Source: Perognathus longimembris pacificus (taxonomy: Eukaryota > Chordata > Mammalia > Rodentia > Heteromyidae). Taken from it: a stretch of 64,000 nt of DNA. The notes beneath the pieces were generated by a model. That model saw only the letters and a list, made by a program, of their open reading frames with translations, was not told the origin of the DNA and did no database searches. How positions within the stretch are numbered: position 1 is the first letter of the stretch; each line of letters starts with the position of its first letter. The stretch lies in assembly GCF_023159225.1 (NCBI RefSeq), contig NC_063168.1, positions 56,957,398 to 57,021,397 of the forward strand. Reading direction: 5' to 3'. Below are positions 31,803 to 59,064 of the stretch, piece by piece. The position numbers and the translations under genes were made by a program.

Positions 31803-31998
31803 GGCTGGGGATATGGCCTAGTGGCAAGAGTTGCTTGCCTTGTATACATGAGGCCCTGGGTTCGATTCCCCAGCACCACATATACAGAAAATGGCCAGAA
31901 GTGGCGCTTTGGCTCAAGTGGCAGAGTGCTAGCCTTGAGCAAAAAGAAGCCAGGGACAGTGCTCAGGCCCTGAGTCCAAGGCCCAGGACTGGCCAAAA
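31803..31998 (+). mobile_element. IDL-Geo SINE
   Basis: Complete. Duplication AAAAAAGTCAAT on both sides. Confidence 0.91.
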
Positions 31999-32159
31999 AC
32001 AAATCAAAACAAAAAAAGTCAATACAGAGCAAACAGTAGGAAACACCCTCCCTCAACCATATTTTTAAAGATCTAAAGTTTAATTTTAAAGATAATACTA
32101 TGGTACCAACCTTGCCTGTTTTTTTAACATTTTATTTTTTTTTAATTTAATTTTTTTTT

Positions 32160-32357
32160 TTTTGCCAGTCCTGGGGCTTGAACTCAGGGCCTAAGCACTG
32201 TCCCTGGCTTCTTTTTGCTCTAGGCTAGCACTCTGCCACTTGAGCCACACCACTACTTCTGGCCTTTGTGTATATAGGTGGTGCTGAGGAATTGAACCCA
32301 GGGCTTCATGTATAGGAGGTAAGCACTTTTGCCACTAGGCCATATTCCCAGCCCCTT
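32160..32357 (-). mobile_element. IDL-Geo SINE
   Basis: Complete inverse copy. CCTTGCCT(G/A)GTTTTTTT flanks both ends. Confidence 0.9.
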
Positions 32358-32414
32358 GCCTAGTTTTTTTTTTTATGTGATAAATTTGGCTTACAAGCTG
32401 TTGGACTTTTTTTT

Positions 32415-32655
32415 TTCTTTTTTGCTGATCCTGGGGCTTGAACTCTGGAGCTAGGTGCCGTCCCTGGGCTCCTTTTGCTCTAGGCTAACACTCTACTACT
32501 TGAGCCACAGCACCACTTCTGGCTTTTCCTGTAATTGGTTGGAGACAATAGCCTCATGGACTTTCCTGCTTGGGCTTGCTTTGAACCACAATCTTCAGAT
32601 CTCAGCCTCCCAAGTAGCTAGGATTACATATGTAAGCCTCTGGCACCTAGAGCTG
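32415..32655 (-). mobile_element. 7SL/B1-headed composite SINE
   Basis: Complete inverse copy. Confidence 0.86.
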
Positions 32656-33461
32656 TTGAACATTTGAACTTGAGAAAACAAGGCACAATAGATTCTGATT
32701 CTCAGAGGAGATAAATGGAATCTTCAAGCAGTGCCATTGAGTGGCATTTTCAACTAACTTATGAATAGCACAATAAATACACTTTATATTTTTAGCTTAG
32801 GAAGGCTTATCTTAAGCCATACATGACTGGCAAAAATATGAAATCTAAGCTTTTAGGATTTCACTTGAGTTAACCAGATGGTATGCTTATGATCTGCCTA
32901 CAAAATCCTCCCATTCTTTTCAAATAAAAAGCTATTTTTTAACTTTCCACTTTAAGATCATCTGCTTTTAGATTCTTTCAAAGTAAAAAGAGAGAATAAA
33001 TCAGGCAACAGGCATTAAACTGTCATGAGACTTGTGATGTTAGAAAAATGCAACTACCTTCATGTTCTTGGCTCTGACCTTCCAATACTCACACCTAATG
33101 TAGGCTCCAGTCTATTATAAGACATCAAACACACATGTGCTTCTTATTATATACCAGGCAGCTTTCTAAGCAAGCATGCACACACACATACAAATGTATA
33201 TACATATATGTGTGTATAAGTATATAAATACATATATGAATGTATATATAAGCATATAAAAACTATATATGTGAAAAAGTATTTGTAAGTGTATATATGT
33301 AAGTATGTGTATATATATATTAATATGTTCTACTTTGGCCTCATTTGACAAAATTTTAAGAATATAGTTCTGCATACCTTTTGTAAAGATGAACTAATTG
33401 TTTCATTTTACTTTTATGCTCTGTCTCTCTGCTTTCCTGTGCTTGCTCTATTTATTCTTCA
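32656..33461. other. Unique AT-rich DNA with degenerate (TA/TG) repeats
   Basis: Single-copy-looking sequence, then at 33178-33325 a patchwork of CACACA, TATATA and TGTG runs. No gene or transposon recognised. Confidence 0.45.
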
Positions 33462-33615
33462 ATTCCTTTTGCACTCTCCCTGAGTTTCTTTTTGCTCAAG
33501 GCTAGTGCTCTACTACTTGAGTCACAGCACCACTTGTTTATGTAGTACTGAGGAATCGAACCCAGGGCTTCATGCATGATACGCAAGTACTCTATCACTA
33601 AGCTCCATTCTTCAG
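33462..33615 (-). mobile_element. IDL-Geo SINE, internally deleted
   Basis: Right-unit end at 33475, then GCACCACTTGTTTATGTAG jumps to the head; about 15 bases lost at the junction. Confidence 0.78.
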
Positions 33616-33720
33616 TTTCTAAATCTACCAAGTCATTTACCTATCTTCTACCTCTCTATCTATCACCTCTCTAGCTACCTAGCTACCTATCTCATCACAG
33701 TCTTATTCTTTCTTTCTTTC

Positions 33721-33927
33721 TTTTTTTTTTTTTTTTTGGCCAGTCCTGGGGCTTGGACTCAGGGCCTGAGCACTGTCCCTGGCTTCTTCTCGCTCAAGGC
33801 TAGCACTCTGCCACTTGAGCCACAGCGCCACTTCTGGCCATTTTCTGTATATGTGGTGCTGGGGAATCAAACCCAGGGCTTCATGTATACAAGGCAAGCA
33901 CTCTTGCCACTAGGCCATATCCCCAGC
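33721..33927 (-). mobile_element. IDL-Geo SINE flanked by (CTTT)n on both sides
   Basis: Complete inverse copy inserted into a CTTT repeat; TTCTTTCTTTC precedes it and the repeat resumes after it. Confidence 0.91.
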
Positions 33928-33929
33928 CC

Positions 33930-33972
<43 letters not shown>

Positions 33973-33991
33973 ATTTATTTATTTATTTATT
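33928..33991. repeat. (CTTT)n / (ATTT)n microsatellite
   Basis: About 11 CTTT units then ATTT units; the same motif appears at 33708-33722 before the SINE. Confidence 0.93.
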
Positions 33992-33999
33992 TTTTTGGT

Positions 34000-34445
34000 T
34001 TGTTGGTTGTGGAGCTTGAACTTAGACCTTGGCTCTGTCCCTGAGCTCTTTTGCTCCAGGCTAATGCTCTACCACTTTGAGCCATGGCACCACTTTCAGT
34101 TTTCTGGTGATTAATTGGAGATAAGTCTCATGAACTTTCCTGCCTGGGCTGGCTTTGAACTGCAATCCTCGGGGCTGGGAATATGGCCTAGTGGCAAGAG
34201 CTTGCCTTGTATACATGAAGCCCTGGGTTCTATTCCTCAGCACCACATATATAGAAAACGGCCAGAAGTGGTGCTGTGGCTCAAGTGGCAGAGTGCTAGC
34301 TTTGAGCAAAAAGAAACCAGGGACAGTGCTCAGGCCCGAGTTCAAGCCCCAGAACAGAGGGCCAGAGGGATGGAATTGTGAACTGCAATCCTCAGTTTCA
34401 GCTTCCTGAGTAGCTAGGATTACAGGAGGGTGTCACCAGTGCCCA
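34000..34445 (-). mobile_element. 7SL/B1-headed composite SINE split by an IDL-Geo copy
   Basis: Inverse right unit and linker to 34170; head resumes at 34380 (CTCAGTTTCAGCTTCCTGAG). Confidence 0.87.
34171..34379 (+). mobile_element. IDL-Geo SINE inside another SINE
   Basis: Complete, with 14-bp duplication GAACTGCAATCCTC at 34157-34170 and 34380-34393. Confidence 0.92.
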
Positions 34446-34794
34446 GCACAGCTTGCTTCTTTTGTTACAAGTTTGTTTTCATTTTGTTGTTGAAGTTGTC
34501 TGGATTTGGCTAATGAGAACAAACCCTGAGACTTTTGATATGACAGTAAATAATGTTCTAGGTTCTTGCATTTTTCTTGCCCTAATCCTAGGATCAATCA
34601 TTTCTCTAATAAATCTCAGATCAGTTCATTGAAGGAACCACTGAGCTAGAGACAGTTCATGTTTTATTTCGTTTTAAGGGAGAATGGAATTTAGAAGATC
34701 TGAATGTTATTTATAAATGCTTATTTCTACTGTGCCACAAGTGGTTGAAATGATAAAATGAGAAACATTTAAAAATAGAAAAAAGAAGAAAAAA
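34446..34794. other. Unique intergenic DNA
   Basis: No element recognised. Confidence 0.4.
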
Positions 34795-35030
34795 ACCAAG
34801 TGGCTCAAGCCTATAACCCTACATACTAAAGAGGCTGAGATCTGAGGATTGAGACTGAAGCCAGCCATAGCAGGAAAGACTGTGAGTTTCTGATCTCCAA
34901 GTAACTACCAAAAAGAAAAACAGAAAAGGCTGGTAGTGAATCTGTGGCTCAAGTGGTAGAGTGTTAGACTTGAGGAAAAAAAAAGTTCATAGTGCACCTA
35001 GGGCCTGAGTTGAAGCCCCAAGACTGGCAC
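34795..35030 (+). mobile_element. 7SL/B1-headed composite SINE
   Basis: The head start is diverged (AAGTGGCTCAAGCCTATAACC); right unit complete. Confidence 0.84.
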
Positions 35031-35049
35031 CAAAAAATAGAACTATCCA

Positions 35050-35222
35050 TGCTTGCCTCGTATACATGAAGCCCTGGGTTTGATTGCTCAGTACCACATA
35101 TATAGAAAAAGCCAGAAGTGGTGCTGTGGCTCAAGTGGTAGAGTGCTAACCTTGAGCAAAAAGAAGCCAGGGACAGTGCCCCGGCCCTGAGTTCAAGCCC
35201 CAGGACTGGCAAAAAACAAGAA
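35050..35222 (+). mobile_element. IDL-Geo SINE, 5'-truncated but with duplications
   Basis: Begins at TGCTTGCCTCGTATACATG, so the first about 35 bases including the A box are missing. Perfect 14-bp duplication AATAGAACTATCCA at 35036-35049 and 35223-35236. Confidence 0.9.
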
Positions 35223-35346
35223 AATAGAACTATCCAATGGATAAATAGACAATGGATGTCATATATACAGAGGTATATGTACATCTGTACATCACACAGC
35301 AAAGAGTAACATTTAGTCTTTAGTACAACTCTGTGGACTGTATTAC

Positions 35347-35388
35347 TAGCTGTGTGTGTGTGTGTGTGTGTGCGCGTGTGTAGGTGTG
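35347..35388. repeat. (GT)n microsatellite
   Basis: GT run with GCGC interruption, in the tail position of the next inverse SINE. Confidence 0.93.
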
Positions 35389-35394
35389 TTTATG

Positions 35395-35622
35395 TTGGTA
35401 TTGGGGCTTGCACTCAAGGCCTTGAGCTGTCTCTTGGCTTTTTTACTCCAGGCTGGTTCTCTGCACTTGAGCCCTATCTTTGCAGTACTTCCAACTTTTT
35501 GCTGATTAATTGGAGGTGAGTATCTCTGGAATTTGTCTATCTGGCTGTCTTCTAACCATAACCCTCAGATCTCAGCCTCACGAGTAGCTAGAATTACAGG
35601 CGTGAGTCATCAGTGCCCAGCT
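35395..35622 (-). mobile_element. 7SL/B1-headed composite SINE
   Basis: Inverse copy, diverged right unit, clear head. Confidence 0.82.
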
Positions 35623-36480
35623 TATTACTATTACACACTCAGTTTTGAGGGTCAGAAGGAGGTACAAAACTGGTTAAACAGCGAGGCCGAGATGGGAAGT
35701 GGAAGAGAAGACTCTGGCTCCAGGCCTACCCTTTTAGCATGTACATGTAAAGATAAAAAGGTTAAAAGGAAGTCTATCCTATGTGACCTTAAATTTCTAC
35801 TGAATGTCACATCCTGTTTTGTACCTGCAGAGGAAAGCTGGGAGTTTACAGATGAACTGGGAATCAATCCAAGTAACAGACTGACCTATAATTGTTTTTC
35901 CTCTTGGAAGTCTAAAAATTTGCAACTGCACCAGCCCTTCTGTGTCTGTCTCTTCCCTAAGGAAGAATTCCATTAGCCCTGTCAGGAATTCCATGGCTTG
36001 GTGGAAAAAGACTTCTGGTAAGCCTCCCCAACAACCCAGTGCGTGACCAGTGTTCCCCTCAGGCTACGATGAAGCCAATTCTCTGCCGCTTAGTCAAACT
36101 TCAAAGGACTCATGCCAAGCAAGAGGATCAGTATATTTTTCTAAGCAGAGGATAAAGAGGATTTTTAAACAAGGTCAAAGGAAATTTATTACTTTAAATT
36201 TATTCAGGAAATACTTCAGAGATGTAACTCGGTGGCACAGTGCTGGCCTAGCAGGTCCTAGGCACCAAGTTGCATTCTCAGTACAAAAGAGGAAGGGAGG
36301 GGGGGAGGGATCACATGGTGGGATATTAGAAAGTATTTAATATCATCTGTCCAGAGGACATTTGCCCTGCTTGTTACTATGTTGCTCAGACAGGGGAGAA
36401 AATAAAAATAACAATGACTTATTGGCCGAACTTAATTTTGACAAGATAGGTAATTTTATGAAACCAGTGTAAATTTACCC
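35623..36480. other. Unidentified segment with an ID-like monomer
   Basis: Mostly unassigned. Open frames at 35533-35976 (plus) run out of a SINE and show no motif. At 36218-36290 GATGTAACTCGGTGGCACAG...CAAGTTGCATTCTCAG resembles a degraded ID monomer. Confidence 0.3.
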
Positions 36481-36487
36481 TTGGGAG

Positions 36488-36490
<3 letters not shown>

Positions 36491-36574
<84 letters not shown>

Positions 36575-36600
36575 CAGAGAGAGACAGAGAGAGAGAGATA
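36491..36600. repeat. (GT)n(GA)n compound microsatellite
   Basis: About 40 bases of GT then about 70 of GA with GACA interruptions. Confidence 0.95.
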
Positions 36601-36701
36601 TCGGGGTTAAAACTAAAGGCCTCAAGCTTGCTAGCTAGACATTCTAGCACAACTCTAGCCCTTTCTTGTGCTGCTTACCTTTGAGATAGGATATCAAAAA
36701 T

Positions 36702-36885
36702 AGTTGCACGTAGTGGTACAAGCCTGTCTTTCCAGCTACCACAGGGAAAGAAAAACAGATCGGTTATCTCAAAATAACCAGTGGGAAAAAAGGCTGAAGG
36801 CATGGATCAGCAGAAAAATCTGCCTAGGGTGAGGCTTCAAATCTGAACTTTACAAACAGAGTTCAAATCCTGGTACCAACTAAAA
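36702..36885 (+). mobile_element. Old B1-ID type dimer
   Basis: Degenerate B1 half then ID-like half ending GTTCAAATCCTGGTACC. Confidence 0.5.
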
Positions 36886-36975
36886 AAAAAGGTCCTGATT
36901 TGTAACAGATGCATTTTATAACCAACATAAATATACAACCATACGGAAATTGTTAGCTTATACTTCAAAGTATGG

Positions 36976-37183
36976 ATTTTTTTTTTTTTTTTTGCCAGTC
37001 CTGGGGCTTAGGGCTTGAGCATTGTCCCTAGCTTCTTTTTGCTCAAGGCTAGCACTGTGCCACTTGAGCCACAGTGCCACTTCTGGCCATTTTGTATATA
37101 TGTGGTGCTTGGGAATTGAACCCAGGCTTTATGTATACTAGGCAAGCACTTTTGCCACTAGGCCATATTCCCAGCCCCTGGAA
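36976..37183 (-). mobile_element. IDL-Geo SINE
   Basis: Inverse copy with a small right-unit deletion near the T-run. Confidence 0.88.
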
Positions 37184-37224
37184 TTTTATATTGCCATTAA
37201 ATTACGTTAAAATATTTAATGGAG

Positions 37225-37425
37225 GGCTGGGGATATGGCCTAGTGGCAAGAGTGCCTGCCTCATATACGTGAGGCCCTGGGTTCGATTCCCCAGCACCAC
37301 ATATACAGAAAATGGCCAGAAGTGGCGCTGTGGCTCAAGTGGCAGAGTGCTAGCCTTGAGCAAAAAGAAGCCAGGGACAGTGCTCAGGCCCTGAGTCCAG
37401 TCCCCAGGACTGGCCAAAAAAAAAA
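37225..37425 (+). mobile_element. IDL-Geo SINE
   Basis: Complete. TTTAATGGAGG before and TTAAATGGAGG after. Forms an inverted pair with the copy at 36976. Confidence 0.91.
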
Positions 37426-37444
37426 AAAAAAAAAATTAAATGGA

Positions 37445-37550
37445 GGCCAGGGCAAGTAGAATAGGCCTGTAATCCTAGCAATTCAGAGGCTGAAACAGGA
37501 GGGTGATAAATTCAAAGCCAGTTTGAGTGCAAATCCTAGTACTGCCAAAA
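37445..37550 (+). mobile_element. B1-ID type fragment
   Basis: GCCTGTAATCCTAGCAATTC...CAAAGCCAGTTTGAG then GTGCAAATCCTAGTACTGCC. Confidence 0.5.
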
Positions 37551-37847
37551 ACTAAAAAGCATGAAACTAAATACTTCATCAGCACCTGTGTAAAGACTAC
37601 ACTTCTAGTGTTCACCAGAGGGTGAGAAATACCATATGTAACAGCCATGCCTATCTGTACCAGAAGAGTGAGTATTCATCGGTAAGTGAAACCAAACTTT
37701 CAGGTGACAAGTTATTCCTAATATTCTGAGCTGTTGACAGACAGACATGCTCTGATATTTCACTAGTATATAGCTAAAAGCACATGCATATGCTCAATGT
37801 ATACCCTGACTTCAATGATTTCTGCTGCTGGTTTTTGGGGTGGCTTT
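37551..37847. other. Unique intergenic DNA
   Basis: No element recognised. Confidence 0.4.
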
Positions 37848-37863
37848 AGTCTGGTGCACTCTT

Positions 37864-38072
37864 TTTTTTTTTTTTTTTTTTGGCTAGTCCTGGGCCTTGG
37901 ACTCAGGGCCTGAGCACAGTCCCTGGCTTCTTCCCGCTCAAGGCTAGCACTCTGCCACCTGAGCCACAGCGCCCCTTCTGGCCATTTTCCATATATGTGG
38001 TGCTGGGGAATCGAACCCAGAGCTTCATGTGTAGGAGGCAAGTGCTCTTGCCACTAGGCCATATTCCCAGCC
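37864..38072 (-). mobile_element. IDL-Geo SINE
   Basis: Complete inverse copy with perfect 16-bp duplication AGTCTGGTGCACTCTT (37848-37863, 38073-38088). Confidence 0.94.
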
Positions 38073-38088
38073 AGTCTGGTGCACTCTT

Positions 38089-38585
38089 GCTCAGCATGTT
38101 GCTCATAAGCCACACCTCCAGTCCAGTGTTTTACTGGTTAACTGGAGATAAATGTCTCATGAACTTTTCTGCTTGCACTGGCTTTCATCTTCCTGCATAG
38201 CTTGAGTTCTAGCACAATGAGTTTATATAAGAAAACAATTTTATGTGTTTTGGTTTTCTTTTTGGTTGCTGGTGGGGCTTGAACGGGGTGCTATCCCTGT
38301 GAGCCTGCGTTTGTCTTTTTGCTTTTATCACTTTGAGCCACAGGTCCACTTCCAGTTTTTAGGTGGCTAACTGGAGGGAGATGAGTCTTATGGCCTTCCC
38401 TGCCCAACCTGGCTTCAAACCACAATCATCAGATCTTAGCCTTTTATATTTTAGCTGGTATTACAGAAATAAACTACCAGTGCCTGGCCTTTTTCCTTTT
38501 AAAGATAGGGTCTGCATGGCCCAAGCTGACCTGGAACTCCAAGCGCTCTTCAGTACTGAGATTACAGGAGTGTATCATCATGCCT
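38089..38585 (-). mobile_element. Old composite SINE, second composite, and B1 monomer
   Basis: Degraded composite at 38089-38215, clearer composite at 38260-38490, and inverse B1 at 38490-38585 (GATAGGGTCTGCATGGCCCA...GTACTGAGATTACAGG). Confidence 0.72.
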
Positions 38586-38614
38586 AGTATTTTTTTATAT
38601 ATACTTTTATATTT

Positions 38615-38670
38615 TTTCTTTATTGTCAAAGTGAGGTAGAGAGGTTACAGTTTCATATGTAGTAGTATTT
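38615..38670 (-). mobile_element. LINE-1 3' tail, very short
   Basis: TTTATTGTCAAAGTGAGGTA then GTTACAGTTTCATATGTAGT is the inverse of the shared L1 end. Confidence 0.55.
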
Positions 38671-38879
38671 TTGATATTATCTTTAGTGTTTGTAGTAATA
38701 TAATTTTAACTCTTCATATTACCTCAATTTTAAATGAGCTTTCTCTCCTGTAGGTTTCTAAAAATACTTCTACAAAAATGCACTAAAATACTTACATAAA
38801 ATTTCCATGTTTTAAGCCTATGCATAGGGAGAAGTAGTATCTCAGTCATATAGTGAGTCCACAGATACAGAAGCAATGG

Positions 38880-39225
38880 AGTGAACTGTACATAGAAAGC
38901 TGTTTATTATTATAGGAGTTCATGGTAGAAGCTGAGAAGTCTCAGGATCTTCAAGGTGCGCTGGAAGCTGGAGACCCGGGTGAGTTGGTGGCGTATTTCA
39001 CTCTAGTAACTGACAGGCTAGAGAACCAAATACTGATGTTTCAATATGAGTTCAAAGCCAGAAAAAAATCCCATGTCTCAACTTGACAGCATTTAGCAAA
39101 AGTAGAGGTGATTTAGCCTTTGTTTTATCCCAACCTTGAGCTGATTGGATGAGAGTATTCACATTAGGGAGAGCAATCTACTCAGTCTACCAATGTCATC
39201 CAAAATCATTCTCATGGAAGCAATT
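38880..39225 (-). mobile_element. MLT2/ERVL-like LTR fragment
   Basis: GGAAGCTGGAGACCC, CTGATTGGATGAGAGTATTC and ATTAGGGAGAGCAATCTACT follow, in reverse orientation, text I associate with mammalian MLT2-type ERVL LTRs. An ancient endogenous retroviral remnant with no coding part. Confidence 0.5.
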
Positions 39226-39226
39226 T

Positions 39227-39600
39227 TTTTTGTGTGTGGTGGTAGAGCTTGAACTCAGGTCTTAGGAGCTGTCCCTGAGCATTTTGCTCAAGGTTAGCAC
39301 TCTACCACTTTGAACCACAGCTCCACTTCTGGTTTTCTGGTGATTAACTGGAGATGAGTCTCACGGGGATATTTTAGCTCAGGCTGGATTTGAACTGTGA
39401 TCCTCAGCTCTCAGCCTCCTGAGTAGCTAAGAATACAGGCATGAGCCACCAATGCCTGGCTTTTTCTTTCCTTCTCAATCATGACTAGAACTCTACCGAT
39501 TGAGCCACAACTCCACTTCTGGCTTTGAATCTTGGTCCCCAGATCTCAGCCTCCTGAGTACTAGGATTACCAGTGCAAACCACCACCAAACATCAACTAG
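39227..39600 (-). mobile_element. Two 7SL/B1-headed composite SINEs
   Basis: Complete inverse copy 39227-39462, then a partial one 39470-39600 lacking most of the linker. Confidence 0.82.
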
Positions 39601-39689
39601 TACTATTCTTTTTAAAAAATTGTATTTATATTATTATTCTTTGTAAAACAGTACTATTCTTTAAAAAAGAAAAAAAATGGTTAGGGCTG

Positions 39690-39775
39690 GAACTGTGACT
39701 TAAGCAGTATAGTGCCTGCTACAAATCACAAAGCAGAGTAAAAACCCCAGTACTAGCTCCACCAAAAGAAAAAAT
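39690..39775 (+). mobile_element. ID-like monomer
   Basis: GGAACTGTGACTTAAGCAGT...AAACCCCAGTACTAGC. Confidence 0.45.
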
Positions 39776-39896
39776 AAGTTAAAAAAAAAAAACCAACCAA
39801 ATGTGCATTAGGGTAGATTTGAAAAGTCTTCCTGGGCATGGAAGACTGAATGTCTTAGCACCTAGACTCATCATCACAAACAAGAGTACTTTTCTT

Positions 39897-40295
39897 TTTG
39901 TTGGTAGTAGGGCTTGAACTTGGGGCCTGGATGCTGTCGCTGAGCTCTTTTGCTCAAGGCTAGCACTAAGTGCTTGTCTTTTTTTGCTGGTCCTGGTGCT
40001 TATCTCAGGGACTGGACCCTGTCCCTAACTTCTTTGCTCAAACCTAGCATTCTACCACTTGAACCACAGCGCCACCTCCGGATTTTTGTTATGTAGAAAT
40101 GAGGAATCAAACCCAGTTCATGCATGCGAGGCAAGCACTATGCCACTAAGCCACATTCCCAGCCCCTACCACTTTAAGCCATAGCTCCACTTTGGAGATA
40201 ATAGTTTCACAGGACTTTTCAGCCCAGGCTGGCTTTGAACTGCAATCAGCCTCCTGAATAGTTAGGATTACAGGTGTGAGCCACTGGCACCCAGT
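39897..40295 (-). mobile_element. 7SL/B1-headed composite SINE split by an IDL-Geo copy
   Basis: Right-unit end at 39897-39968; continues at 40165 (CTACCACTTTAAGCCATAGC) to the head end at 40295. Confidence 0.82.
39975..40165 (-). mobile_element. IDL-Geo SINE inside another SINE
   Basis: Inverse complete dimer; duplication is short and uncertain. Confidence 0.85.
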
Positions 40296-40640
40296 TACTT
40301 TTACTTTCTTATATGGAGAAATGAAACTAATTGTCACGGCTGGCAATTCTACAGATGAATTATAAAGCATATGAGCTTTCCCACCAAATGGCAATTGCTA
40401 TTTTAAGATATCTTAGGACCGGGCAATATACAAAACTCAAAAGGATCATTATAAGAGTAAAAATGTAAAAGTCCAATCACTTTTTAAAAACAAATAGCAA
40501 TCCACTTTTATTTTTTTCTCTTTATCATTAGATACCAAATATCTCTGAATAATCAGGCTTTTTTGTGATTTCATTTTATGTACTTTGGCGCTTTTTTTTA
40601 ATATAATTTTTTGTTGTTTAGTTTTAGGTAAGTAGTAGAG
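40296..40640. other. Unique intergenic DNA
   Basis: No element recognised. Followed at 40640-40715 by a right-unit scrap with GACA/CA repeats. Confidence 0.4.
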
Positions 40641-40794
40641 AGCAAAAAAAAAAGCTCACAGACAGCACCCAAACCAAAACAGACAGACAGACAGACAGAC
40701 ACACACACACACACAAAACTGCTTAAGAGAACTTTTATTTTCCTGATGTTGCTACTTGGGCTTGATCTAAATTGAACTCTTACATGCCTTTTTT

Positions 40795-40995
40795 GGGGGT
40801 ACTGGTCCTGGGACTTGAACTCAAGGTCTGGCCACTGTTCCCTGAGCTAGTACTCTACTACTTGAGCCACAGCTTCACTTCTGGCTTTATGGTAGTCAAT
40901 TGGAGATAAGTCTCACCGACTATCGTTCCCAGGCTGGCTTCCAATAGGGATCCTCAGATCTCAGCCTCCTGAGTAGCCAGGATTACAGGGATAAA
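40795..40995 (-). mobile_element. 7SL/B1-headed composite SINE
   Basis: Inverse copy. Confidence 0.84.
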
Positions 40996-41103
40996 CAGCT
41001 TTTCATAGAGGTAGTCTTGAAATGCTTTACCATTTAGTAAAATTCCCTATCTGGCTCCAGATTGCCGAACTTTGTGGGGTGAGAGTGCAGGGTCAATACT
41101 CTG

Positions 41104-41314
41104 TTTTTGGGGTGTTTTTTTTGGCTAGTCCTGGGGCTTGGACTCAGGGCCTGAGCACTGTCCCTGGTTTCTTTTTACTCAAGGCTAGCACTCTCTACCA
41201 CTTGAGCCACAGCATCACTTCTGGCTTTTTCTGTATATGTGGTGCTGGTGAATCAAACCCAGGGCTTCATGTATGGGAGGCAAGCACTCTACCACTAGGC
41301 CATATTCCCAGCCC
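41104..41314 (-). mobile_element. IDL-Geo SINE
   Basis: Complete inverse copy with perfect 15-bp duplication AGGGTCAATACTCTG (41089-41103, 41315-41329). Confidence 0.94.
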
Positions 41315-41334
41315 AGGGTCAATACTCTGCTATG

Positions 41335-41690
41335 GGGCTTGCCTCTCATGTATAGAGGCCCTGGGATTGATCCGCAGCACTAATACATCTCAAAATCCCC
41401 AAACATAGTCTATGGTAACAAGTGACTGGCCCACAGGGATCTCTTAGGTGTGTTACCTCTTCTGTAGCCACAGATCCTTCCTTCCTTCTTAAGTTCTAGA
41501 ATATCTCTGGTGCTCCTCGTATAATGCTGCTTTAAAAGAATAGCACTGCAATTTTCAGCATTGTAGCTCAAAAGTGCTCTGCATTTTTCCAGTGACTATC
41601 TTTTCGGGCTTGAAGGGAGAGTTTGGTGGTAAGCATGCTTACTAAGCATGTATGAGGCCCTTGGGTCAGATCCTCAACCTCTCAAAAGAT
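41335..41690 (+). mobile_element. Two ID-like head fragments
   Basis: GGGGCTTGCCTCTCATGTAT...GATCCGCAGCAC at 41335-41385 and TTGGTGGTAAGCATGC...GTCAGATCCTCAAC at 41615-41685; the rest between is unique. Confidence 0.5.
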
Positions 41691-41703
41691 AATAAGCTTT
41701 TCT

Positions 41704-41706
<3 letters not shown>

Positions 41707-41743
<37 letters not shown>

Positions 41744-41755
41744 ACGTGTGTGTAG
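41707..41755. repeat. (TG)n microsatellite
   Basis: Pure TG run with a CAC interruption near its end. Confidence 0.95.
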
Positions 41756-42062
41756 AAATGAGCTTGATACCTTTCTAATTTAGGCTTGCTTCAGAGGTAC
41801 TGTGTAGCTGGTGAACACATACCAAGAACATTACCATACTGAGGACAGCGGTGAATTCTTCCAGATAAAACCACAGGGATTTTCTACTTTATGAACACAA
41901 ATAAAACATTTTCATCTACTTTACAACTTCACTAATAAAAATTTCTTGATATTTTCCTTAGCAAAAACTGTACATTTGTTAAGATAGTAACTAATACTCA
42001 TTAAAATAATCAATTAAAACAAGACAAGGTGTTGTAAAACAAAACACACAGCTGGAAAACAT

Positions 42063-42068
42063 TTTATT
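42063..42068 (-). terminator. YIPF4: Candidate distal poly(A) signal of YIPF4
   Basis: AATAAA on the minus strand, followed about 15-25 nt downstream by GTGTGTTTTGTTTT, a typical GU/U-rich cleavage context. Repeat density rises again beyond it. Confidence 0.5.
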
Positions 42069-42697
42069 TTCTACTTCATATAACATTGGTTAGGACCATA
42101 TGAATTTTAAGATCTCTTTCCTGCAATTTTTATGATTTAGGAGTAGCACTTAAAAAATATTTACTGATGCTATAAATATTACTGTTTTCCTATATATTAA
42201 TGATTTTAATGACTGCCATATCCATTATACCTTTTGCTCCTTTGGTCAGAAAGAAAGCAAAACTTTAAATCAGATGTTTAAACATTCAAAATGGTTTTTA
42301 AAAGCATGTCCACACAAGCCAAATCTACATTATCTACTATTATTTTTTAAATGACATACAATTTAAAAAACAAATTTAAAATTCTCAATAAAAAAGATTG
42401 ATGGCCAAATTAAAGAAGGTTTAAGCATCAGATTTAGTATCTTAATTTTAGGCTATTAAGAAATATATTTTGTGAATAAGAATTATTTCATAAATATATA
42501 TGTATAAATATAAATATTTATCTACAGGATCTGCAATGTAGGAGAAAACTCTTTAAAGAAAAAAAATTGCACTTTTCGATTATTCGAACATTGTCAGATT
42601 TATCCTTCAAGTGAAGTATAATTGCCGATTCAAGGTGCTTTTGGCACAAGCTTTTACGTGAATATGACACAATCTTAAAAACACAATGCTTTCATAT

Positions 42698-42703
42698 TTT
42701 ATT
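42698..42703 (-). terminator. YIPF4: Candidate proximal poly(A) signal of YIPF4
   Basis: AATAAA on the minus strand about 235 nt after the stop codon, with TGTTTTTAAG about 15 nt downstream. It could give a short-3' UTR isoform. Confidence 0.35.
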
Positions 42704-42935
42704 CACTGGAATATGAAGAATCAAACAGAATTTAGGATTCTGACCAAAAAATCCCAGATAATTGTAATCGTGTAATTAAATACAAAAAATATTGTTTCAA
42801 AAAGACCTTAAACCTGCCTTGACATCTGGAATGTGTAAATTTATACCAGCAACATTTTCTTCAATCCCTTCAGCAAGAATTCCCAGCCTACACACAAATG
42901 TAATATCATTTTCTTCTACTCATGTATGACTTGAC

Positions 42936-58990
<16,055 letters not shown>

Positions 58991-59064
58991 GCGTTCCCTT
59001 CCTTTGGGCTTTGTTTGTTGCCCGAGTTTTGTCTTTTCCAACTTCGCTCCCGCTCCGTGAACTA

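Larger units (their letters stand above)
42045..42935 (-). other. YIPF4: YIPF4 3' untranslated region (probable extent)
   Basis: This AT-rich stretch follows the YIPF4 stop and is free of the SINEs that crowd the rest of the window (none from about 41.76 to 43.1 kb), as expected of a 3' UTR. On the minus strand AATAAA occurs at 42703-42698 and 42068-42063. The second is followed by a GT-rich run and gives the extent used here. The earlier site could give a shorter transcript. Confidence 0.65.

Noticed and set aside
33178..33325. Replication-origin or matrix-attachment site in the AT-rich tract
   Set aside because: It is a degenerate TA/TG microsatellite; nothing specific supports such a role.
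35533..35976. 147-codon plus-strand frame
   Set aside because: Starts inside an inverse SINE and has no recognisable domain or splice-consistent ends.
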